Below are positions 58,508 to 64,000 of a stretch of 64,000 nt of DNA, piece after piece (within the stretch, counting starts at the first letter, position 1; every line of letters starts with the position of its first letter). Both the position numbers and the translations under genes were made by a program. Source of the DNA: Candidatus Peregrinibacteria bacterium (GTDB taxonomy: Bacteria > Patescibacteriota > Gracilibacteria > UBA1369 > LOWO2-01-FULL-3); the NCBI GenBank assembly GCA_018655275.1, contig JABIJZ010000008.1, positions 62,001 to 126,000 on the forward strand. Reading direction: 5' to 3'. Below the pieces are notes generated by a model. It saw only the letters and a program-made list of their open reading frames with translations. It made no database searches and had not been told where the DNA came from.

Positions 58508-58535
58508 AAGATAAAAAAGCCCTTGTTTCTTGCAA
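58508..58535 (-). promoter_or_regulatory. Promoter for purC-purE-purB, sharing its -35 box with purA
   Basis: Minus strand: TTGCAA (58530-58535), 16-base spacer, TATCTT (58508-58513). The leader before the ATG at 58493 is about 8 bases. The -35 hexamer is a palindrome also used by the purA promoter. Confidence 0.55.
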
Positions 58536-58558
58536 TCACATATTAACCAAATTACAAT
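58530..58558 (+). promoter_or_regulatory. Promoter for purA
   Basis: TTGCAA at 58530-58535, 17-base spacer, TACAAT at 58553-58558. The leader to the ATG at 58606 is about 41 bases. Confidence 0.6.
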
Positions 58559-58605
58559 CTAGCTGCAACACTCAAAAACTTATTTAAATTTTTAACTTTT
58601 TCAAT

Positions 58606-59889
58606 ATGTCTCAAGTCTACGAAAACCTTGGCAAAATTTCTATGATCTTAGGAAGCCAATGGGGTGATGAAGGTAAAGGTAAATTGGTCGATATTTTATC
58701 AATGAAATTCGACATAATCGCACGTTCAACAGGAGGCGCAAACGCCGGCCACACTATTTATATCCCAGAAAAACACGTCTTCCACTTGATTCCATCAGGC
58801 ATGATGCATGAAGGAAAACTCTGTGTAATCGGAAACGGCGTCGTAGTCCACATCCCTACTCTACTAGAAGAACTCGACACATTGGAAAATAGCGGAATTT
58901 CAACCGAAAGACGTCTCAAAATCTCTGATCGCGCACACATCGTCCTCGACTACCACAAAAAAGTCGACGAACTACAAGAAGACTCAAAAGGCGGCAAAAA
59001 AGTCGGAACAACAAAACGAGGTATCGGACCCGCATACACAGACAAAGTCAGAAGAAACGGTGTTCGAATGCATGAACTTCTAGAATTCGACAAATTCGAA
59101 GCAAAAGTCCGAGAAAACCTAGCACTATTCAAATCATTCTACGGAGATTTCGAATACGACCTAGACGCAGAACTCGCACAATACAAAGAATATGCAGAAC
59201 GTCTACGCCCAATGATCGCAGACACTTCGACTTACCTACACAACCAACTCGCAGAAGGAAAAACAATCCTAATAGAAGGAGCAAACGGAATGATGCTCGA
59301 CATCGATCACGGAACATATCCATTCGTCACATCTTCCAACGCAACAGTCGGAGGAGCACTAGCCGGATGCGGAATCCCAGCACTCAAACTCAACAGCTGT
59401 ATCGGAATCATGAAAGCCTACACAACTCGTGTCGGCGCAGGCCCATTCCCTTCTGAACTTCACGACGCCCTCGGCGAACAAATCCGCGAACAAGGAGGCG
59501 AATACGGTGCAACAACAGGCCGACCACGCAGATGCGGATGGTTTGACGCAGTCGTTGCTCAATATTCTTGCAGAATCAGCGGCTACTCAACCGTAAACCT
59601 CACAAAACTCGACGTCCTCACCGGAGTCCCAACCCTAAAGATAGCAACAAGCTACTCTCACAACGGCGAAAAACTCGAGAACTTCCCAGCAAATCTAGAC
59701 ATACTCGACAACATAGAAGTCGAATACGAAGACCATGAAGGTTGGACGGAAGACATCTCAGAAATCAAAGATTTCGACGACCTTCCAGAAAACGCCCAAA
59801 AATATGTCAAAAGAATCGAAGAACTCATCGAAACGCCAATCGGATTCATCGGAGTGGGAATGAAACGAGAACAAATGATCGATAGATAA
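58606..59889 (+). CDS. purA: Adenylosuccinate synthetase
   Basis: First step from IMP to AMP. 427 residues. GSQWGDEGKGKLVDIL near residue 17, NAGHTIY, GTTKRGIGPAY and TTGRPRRCGWFDA are all intact. Divergent from the purC-purE-purB operon. The next gene follows by 19 bases. Confidence 0.96.
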   Translation: MSQVYENLGKISMILGSQWGDEGKGKLVDILSMKFDIIARSTGGANAGHTIYIPEKHVFHLIPSGMMHEGKLCVIGNGVVVHIPTLLEELDTLENSGISTERRLKISDRAHIVLDYHKKVDELQEDSKGGKKVGTTKRGIGPAYTDKVRRNGVRMHELLEFDKFEAKVRENLALFKSFYGDFEYDLDAELAQYKEYAERLRPMIADTSTYLHNQLAEGKTILIEGANGMMLDIDHGTYPFVTSSNATVGGALAGCGIPALKLNSCIGIMKAYTTRVGAGPFPSELHDALGEQIREQGGEYGATTGRPRRCGWFDAVVAQYSCRISGYSTVNLTKLDVLTGVPTLKIATSYSHNGEKLENFPANLDILDNIEVEYEDHEGWTEDISEIKDFDDLPENAQKYVKRIEELIETPIGFIGVGMKREQMIDR

Positions 59890-59908
59890 ATATTAACCTC
59901 ATATATCT

Positions 59909-60664
59909 ATGAAACTCTTTTACAAAGCTATTGTCAGCTCTACGCTGATAACATTCTTGAACTACCTAATCCTCCACTACAACGTCACCCTTTGGGACGT
60001 GAATTGGGTCAGTTTGACAGGTCTAATCGCAGGGATACTATTCATCCTAACAATGGTCTATCGATCAGCCTTAATCGACTACAAAGAAGCTGACAAAAGA
60101 GTCTGCACAGCAGCAGCAAAAATATCTTCAATGCACGACGTAAACATCAACGGCCACCTAAACCCAGAAAAAAGCAGCAAGTACAATCCAAAAAAGATGA
60201 GCGAACACCTTATCAAACTTCTCCAAGAATTGAAAAAATACCTAGAAGGCAAAATACATTTCGTAAAACTCCTCGACGATTTAAACGGAACCCACAAAGA
60301 ATTCCTAAAACTCGACAAAGTCATCCCAGCAAACAAAGGAGCAAGATTCCTACAATTCCTAGGAGACCTAAGAACCGAAATCAGCTACCTCGAATACGCA
60401 AAATCACTTTACTTTCCTCGAGTGGGATACGTTTTCTTGTACTTCTTTATCCTTACTTTGATCGTATTGCAAATGTTCACACACACAGAAAGCGTCATGC
60501 TTCAACTTATATTCATTTTCTCACTCTCGACAATACTGTTCTTCTTTGCAGACCTCGTACACGATCTCGACCGACCATTCAAACGCAAAAAAGCAGCATT
60601 CAAAATAGATTTAGCCCCTATTGCAAAAGAGATCGCATCAATCAAACATTCGTTGAAGAAATAG
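59909..60664 (+). CDS. Four-helix membrane protein, possibly bestrophin/DUF4239-like
   Basis: 251 residues: two N-terminal helices (about 8-24 and 33-52), a charged cytosolic region (60-165), two more helices (about 172-210), then DLVHDLDRPFKRKK. The end motif HDLDRPF and the helix plan resemble DUF4239/bestrophin-like proteins; the match is by eye. It follows purA by 19 bases and ends 2 bases before an opposing lipoprotein gene. Confidence 0.6.
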   Translation: MKLFYKAIVSSTLITFLNYLILHYNVTLWDVNWVSLTGLIAGILFILTMVYRSALIDYKEADKRVCTAAAKISSMHDVNINGHLNPEKSSKYNPKKMSEHLIKLLQELKKYLEGKIHFVKLLDDLNGTHKEFLKLDKVIPANKGARFLQFLGDLRTEISYLEYAKSLYFPRVGYVFLYFFILTLIVLQMFTHTESVMLQLIFIFSLSTILFFFADLVHDLDRPFKRKKAAFKIDLAPIAKEIASIKHSLKK

Positions 60665-60666
60665 GT

Positions 60667-60876
60667 TTAATCCAAAACACATTCCTCAGCAAGATACTCA
60701 GAGTAAGTACAATACTCGACCTTTTCATCATCAACAAAACAATAAACTTCATCGCCAGCTATCTCCACCGTTCCCCCACTCTGCTCACATAAATCACCAA
60801 ACTCAGCAGTTGAGAGCTCAGTAGCCCCACAACCAACCAACAAAAACACTGACAACAAGATAGAGACTTTCTTCAT
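60667..60876 (-). CDS. Small lipoprotein, DUF333-like
   Basis: 69 residues. Signal peptide with lipobox LLVGC (Cys16), then a 50-residue domain with four cysteines: DLCEQSGGTVE, VYCFVDDE, EYCTYSEYL and EECVLD. The C-x-x-x-GG ... YC pattern is that of DUF333 peptides. Probably attached to the outer face of the membrane; function unknown. Confidence 0.7.
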   Translation of the reverse strand: MKKVSILLSVFLLVGCGATELSTAEFGDLCEQSGGTVEIAGDEVYCFVDDEKVEYCTYSEYLAEECVLD

Positions 60877-60906
60877 GGAAATTTGGGTTAAAGCACAAAA
60901 ACTAAC

Positions 60907-60983
60907 TGGTGGGTGCTGAGGGAGTCGAACCCCCGACCTTCTGGGTGTAAACCAGACGCTCTAACCAACTGAGCTAAGCACCC
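60907..60983 (-). tRNA. tRNA-Val (anticodon TAC)
   Basis: 77 bases: acceptor GGGTGCT/AGCACCC, anticodon stem TCTGG/CCAGA with loop TTTACAC, TTCGACT T loop and encoded CCA. Confidence 0.95.
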
Positions 60984-61045
60984 TAATTTTACTTATAACA
61001 GGGGAATTTTTATCATAATCTTCCGAAATACGCAAGAAAATTCTA

Positions 61046-61132
61046 TGGTGCCCAGGAGAGGACTTGAACCTCCACCCGCTTGCGCGGACTACCCCCTCAA
61101 GGTAGCGCGTCTACCAATTCCGCCACCTGGGC
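61046..61132 (-). tRNA. tRNA-Leu (anticodon GAG)
   Basis: 87 bases: acceptor GCCCAGG, anticodon stem CTACC/GGTAG with loop TTGAGGG giving anticodon GAG, a long class II variable arm, TTCAAGT T loop and encoded CCA. The 5' half is nearly identical to the tRNA-Leu(CAA) at 18.8 kb. Confidence 0.95.
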
Positions 61133-61206
61133 AAATTTCGCAAAACCGTCTTGCGACGCAAAGATTCTACCAAAAGATCTCAAAATCACAACCAAAATAT
61201 GCTTTA

Positions 61207-61692
61207 ATGAACATGATGACACAAACAAAATCTCAAATCCGAAAAACAACCCTCACCCAAAGAAAAAATCTCGACCAAACAAAAGTCGCTCAATTCAGCA
61301 AACGAATCCTCGATCGCCTAACCAACCTCCCAGAGTTCAAAGAAGCAAGAACACTCCTCCTCTACGACCCAATGGACAACGAACCAGACACAACGCCTCT
61401 ATTCAACCTGCAAAAAAACATTCATTTCCCAACCCAATCCCCAACCGACCCCCAACCAAACTACGACCTCATCGTGACTCCCGGAATTGCATTCGACACA
61501 AACGGCAACCGCATAGGATATGGCAAAGGATATTTCGACAGACTATTTCCCAACTTGTCCACAGATTGCATCAAAATTGCACTTGCATACGACTTCCAAA
61601 TCGTCGAGAATATTCCTGCGGAAAGACACGACCAAAAGGTCGATCTGATTTTGACTGAGAAACGAAAAATCATTCCGCCACACAAACTTTAA
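61207..61692 (+). CDS. 5-formyltetrahydrofolate cyclo-ligase family protein
   Basis: 161 residues from the ATG at 61207 (ATGs two and three codons later are also possible); the longer frame runs through the tRNA and is rejected. KSQIRKTTLTQRKNL at the start, the VTPGIAFDTNGNRIGYGKGYFDR core and DQKVDLILTEK at the end are typical, though the protein is short for the family. It turns 5-formyl-THF into methenyl-THF. It is 11 bases upstream of glyA, another folate enzyme, probably one operon. Confidence 0.88.
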   Translation: MNMMTQTKSQIRKTTLTQRKNLDQTKVAQFSKRILDRLTNLPEFKEARTLLLYDPMDNEPDTTPLFNLQKNIHFPTQSPTDPQPNYDLIVTPGIAFDTNGNRIGYGKGYFDRLFPNLSTDCIKIALAYDFQIVENIPAERHDQKVDLILTEKRKIIPPHKL

Positions 61693-61703
61693 CCTCATAT
61701 TCC

Positions 61704-62948
61704 ATGAGCACTATCGCACAACAGGACCCAGATGTAGCTGGGATTATTGAAAGTGAGATGAAAAGACAAGCCATAGGTCTCGAGCTAATTCCATCTGAGA
61801 ACTATGTTTCAGAAGCTGTACTTGAAGCAAATGGATGCATATTCACAAACAAATACTCAGAAGGATATCCAGGAAAACGATACTACGGCGGCCAAGAATA
61901 CACAGACAAAGTAGAACAACTCGCAATCGACCGAGCAAAAGAACTTTTTGGAGCAGAACACGCAAACGTCCAACCATACTCAGGAAGTCCAGGAAACACA
62001 GCTATATACTTCGCACTACTTGAGTTCGGAGATACAGTGATGGGACTCAAGCTTGATCACGGAGGACACATCACTCACGGCCTCCCTATCGCATTCTCAG
62101 GAAAGGCATACAACTTCATACCATACGAAGTAGACAAAGAAACCGGCCAACTAAACTACGACGAAATCGAACGCCAAGCAATGGAACACAAACCAAAAAT
62201 GATCGTGGCAGGCTTCACAGCATATCCACAAGACATCGACTGGAAAAGATTCGCAGAAATCTGCGAAAAATGCGGCGCAATCTCAATGGCCGATATCTCT
62301 CACACAGCAGGCTTGATCGCAGGCGGAGCTCTTGAGAATCCAGTACCGTATTTCGATGTAGTAATGACCACAACCCACAAAACTCTCAGAGGTCCTCGTG
62401 GAGCAATGATCATGTGTAAACAAAAATTAGCAAAAGCTATAGATAGAGCAGTCTTCCCAGGCCTTCAAGGCGGACCGCACGAACACATCATCGCTGCAAA
62501 AGCGGTAGCTTTCGGAGAAGCTCTAAAACCAGAATTCAAAGAATACGCTCAACAAGTAAAGAAAAATGCAAAAGCTCTGGCAGCAAGGCTAATTGAACAC
62601 GGATTTGAGCTCGTTTCAGGAGGAACAGACACACATCTAATCCTCGTAGACCTCACAAACAAAGAAGTCCCAGGAAAAGAAGCTCAAGTCGCTTTAGACC
62701 GAGTTGGAATCACTTTGAACAAGAACACCGTCCCTTTTGACCAACGCTCACCTTTCGATCCATCTGGAATCCGAATGGGCACCCCAGCTGTCACAACACG
62801 TGGGATGAAAGAGGAAGAAATGGAACGTATCGGAGACTGGATCAACGAAGTAATTACAAACATCAAAGACGAAGAAATGTTCCCACGCGTCCAAAAAGAA
62901 ATCGAAGAAATGTGCCTCAAATTCCCAGTCCCAGGAATCAAAGTCTAA
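61704..62948 (+). CDS. glyA: Serine hydroxymethyltransferase
   Basis: PLP enzyme linking serine, glycine and one-carbon folate. 414 residues. LELIPSENYVSEAVLEA, NVQPYSGSPGN, the PLP lysine in TTTHKTLRGPRG and IRMGTPAVTTRG are intact. It follows the folate cyclo-ligase gene and overlaps the opposing phosphatase gene by 4 bases (CTAA). Confidence 0.97.
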   Translation: MSTIAQQDPDVAGIIESEMKRQAIGLELIPSENYVSEAVLEANGCIFTNKYSEGYPGKRYYGGQEYTDKVEQLAIDRAKELFGAEHANVQPYSGSPGNTAIYFALLEFGDTVMGLKLDHGGHITHGLPIAFSGKAYNFIPYEVDKETGQLNYDEIERQAMEHKPKMIVAGFTAYPQDIDWKRFAEICEKCGAISMADISHTAGLIAGGALENPVPYFDVVMTTTHKTLRGPRGAMIMCKQKLAKAIDRAVFPGLQGGPHEHIIAAKAVAFGEALKPEFKEYAQQVKKNAKALAARLIEHGFELVSGGTDTHLILVDLTNKEVPGKEAQVALDRVGITLNKNTVPFDQRSPFDPSGIRMGTPAVTTRGMKEEEMERIGDWINEVITNIKDEEMFPRVQKEIEEMCLKFPVPGIKV

Positions 62949-64000
62949 GACTTCCTCAAAACCATAACTGTAATGTCGTCCTTCTGCTCAAAATCTCCGC
63001 AGAAAGATTTTAGATCTGCAAAGATCGCATTTTTGATCTCTTCGGCCGTACCCAACGGACCAAACTTCTTCAAACTTTCCTTAAATCTCTCCATACCATA
63101 TTGTTCCTTTTCAGATTTCCAAGCCTCAGGAACCCCATCGCTATAAACCACAACAAAATCTCCGCTTTCAAGAGCCAACGAAACTTCCTGCACCTGCGCT
63201 GAGATATCAGCAACCATTCCAACAGCCAAACCTCCTTTAGTACCTTCAACAATCTGCCCAGAAGCTTTCGAATAATGCAAAACAGGATCATGCCCCGCAT
63301 TCACATAACTCAATCCTTTCGAAGGATCCCACTTCAACATAGCCAAAGTCATGAACATTGTAGCCGTAGTTTTCTTTTTCAAAATCCTGTTCGCATTCAC
63401 AACAATCTCCTTCAAATTCCCCACGCCAGAGTAACTATAAAACAATGAATTCGCGACCGCCCCAATCATAGAAGCAGGCACTCCATGCCCAGTCACATCA
63501 CCCAAATACATCACAGTCGCTCCACCCGCAACAGGTATAAAATCATACATATCACCTCCAACTTCAGTCGCAGGCAAAATCCCCGCAGCCACATCCAAAC
63601 CATCAAGTTCAGGCACAACCTTCGGGATTATTTCATCCTGAATCTTACGCGCCAATTCAAGTTCCTTCCCTACTCTTTCTTTGTATAATCGAGCAGCAAA
63701 ACTCTTCTCCAAATCCTCCGTCATTTTATTAAACGATTCACCAAGATACCCAATCTCGTCAGAAGTTCCCACATTCACACGAGTTTTCAGATTTCCTTTC
63801 GCAACCTCCTCCGCACCCGCAACCAATTTCCGCACAGGCTTCGTCACCTGCATACTCATGATCACAGACAACACAATCCCAAGCAAAAATCCAAACACCG
63901 CAGTATAAATAATCCTCATAAGCATATCAGCAACACGCGCATTCATATGCTCATAAGTCACACCGTAAACAACAGAATATTTGTCACTCGCAGGCTGCAC
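62945..64000 (-). CDS. HAMP-linked SpoIIE/RsbU-type PP2C phosphatase, 5' end cut by the window
   Basis: 351 residues visible, open to the window edge without a clear start. A membrane helix (about 28-50), a HAMP linker (50-105), a short coil, then a PPM phosphatase domain: ATEVGGDMYDF, YLGDVTGHGVPASM, NAGHDPVLHYS, VYSDGVPEA and QKDDITVMVLR carry the metal-binding aspartates. The missing N-terminus is probably an outside sensor domain. Such phosphatases reactivate STAS antagonists, so it may act on the STAS protein at 7.5 kb or another one. Confidence 0.9.
   Translation of the reverse strand: MQPASDKYSVVYGVTYEHMNARVADMLMRIIYTAVFGFLLGIVLSVIMSMQVTKPVRKLVAGAEEVAKGNLKTRVNVGTSDEIGYLGESFNKMTEDLEKSFAARLYKERVGKELELARKIQDEIIPKVVPELDGLDVAAGILPATEVGGDMYDFIPVAGGATVMYLGDVTGHGVPASMIGAVANSLFYSYSGVGNLKEIVVNANRILKKKTTATMFMTLAMLKWDPSKGLSYVNAGHDPVLHYSKASGQIVEGTKGGLAVGMVADISAQVQEVSLALESGDFVVVYSDGVPEAWKSEKEQYGMERFKESLKKFGPLGTAEEIKNAIFADLKSFCGDFEQKDDITVMVLRKS

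Noticed and set aside
61045-61206. N-terminal extension of the folate cyclo-ligase frame
   Set aside because: It runs through the tRNA-Leu gene on the other strand; the family start fits the ATG at 61207.
59893-61700. Identical 12-mer TTAACCTCATAT before two genes (59893-59904 and 61689-61700)
   Set aside because: In the second copy it includes the stop codon of the previous gene, the spacing to the ATG differs, and no third copy was noticed, so it is probably chance.
1-64000. Recoded TGA (glycine), as in Gracilibacteria
   Set aside because: uvrC, elp3 and the C39-like gene end cleanly at TGA and no gene has internal TGA codons.
1-64000. CRISPR array or prophage
   Set aside because: No regularly spaced repeats of 24-40 bases and no phage structural, integrase or cas genes; the holin-named DUF360 protein is a common housekeeping membrane protein.

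Overview
This window is a compact chromosomal segment of moderately AT-rich DNA. It reads as a Candidate Phyla Radiation (Patescibacteria) bacterium, possibly of the Peregrinibacteria type because it keeps several biosynthetic pathways; the phylum guess is inference only. The signs are very short intergenic gaps, many overlapping genes, many lone membrane proteins of unknown function, a TraD/VirD4-like ATPase, a VirB2-like pilin-like protein, Elp3, and solute-binding proteins without permeases. TGA is used as a normal stop (for example uvrC and elp3), so the code is the standard bacterial one. No rRNA, CRISPR array or recognisable transposase was seen.

Layout: 0-2.7 kb cell envelope (murJ fragment, C39-like peptidase, CAP protein). 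2.7-6.5 kb ribD, ribBA, tsf, rpsB on the minus strand. 6.6-9.3 kb chorismate mutase, then a partner-switching group (RsbW-like kinase, STAS antagonist, PrsW protease); a matching SpoIIE/RsbU-type phosphatase is cut by the right edge. 9.3-17.5 kb glycosyltransferase, VirB2-like protein, der, a nucleotidyltransferase, an unusual uvrC and a proline dehydrogenase. 17.5-26.3 kb translation and repair genes (thiI, tRNA-Leu, obg, pth, rplU, a RluA-type synthase, a TrmB-type regulator, tyrS, recG). 26.3-28.9 kb a lineage-specific block of unknown genes. 28.9-32 kb elp3 facing a Trm9/ALKBH8-like methyltransferase, then a WecG/TagA glycosyltransferase. 32-41.4 kb gatB, coaE, lepB, family 4 uracil-DNA glycosylase, nrnA, fmt, a sugar-type binding protein and ssb. 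41.5-44.7 kb ribE, ribH, pgk and a PAP2 phosphatase. 44.7-49.2 kb the TraD/VirD4-like ATPase, a GC-rich island bounded by 16-bp inverted repeats, ruvX and rplI. 49.2-54.8 kb a peptide-binding protein, secG and ileS. 55.6-59.9 kb purB, purE, purC and divergent purA. 60.9-64 kb tRNA-Val, tRNA-Leu, folate cyclo-ligase, glyA and the phosphatase.

Pathways: ribD, ribBA, ribE and ribH together cover the riboflavin route apart from the dedicated phosphatase step. purA, purB, purC and a class II-like purE cover late purine synthesis. fmt, the folate cyclo-ligase and glyA share one-carbon folate chemistry.

The most interesting points are: (1) a UvrC whose endonuclease domain is split by a GNAT acetyltransferase domain; (2) a divergent elp3 / Trm9-like pair that could make a eukaryote-like wobble uridine modification; (3) a recurrent leaderless-mRNA promoter layout in which the -10 box ends exactly 6 nt before the start codon at seven genes, in a genome with almost no Shine-Dalgarno motifs; (4) a GC-rich island with inverted repeats and strong RNA structure at 47.3-48.2 kb; (5) four exact 11-bp-spaced repeats between ssb and ribE.
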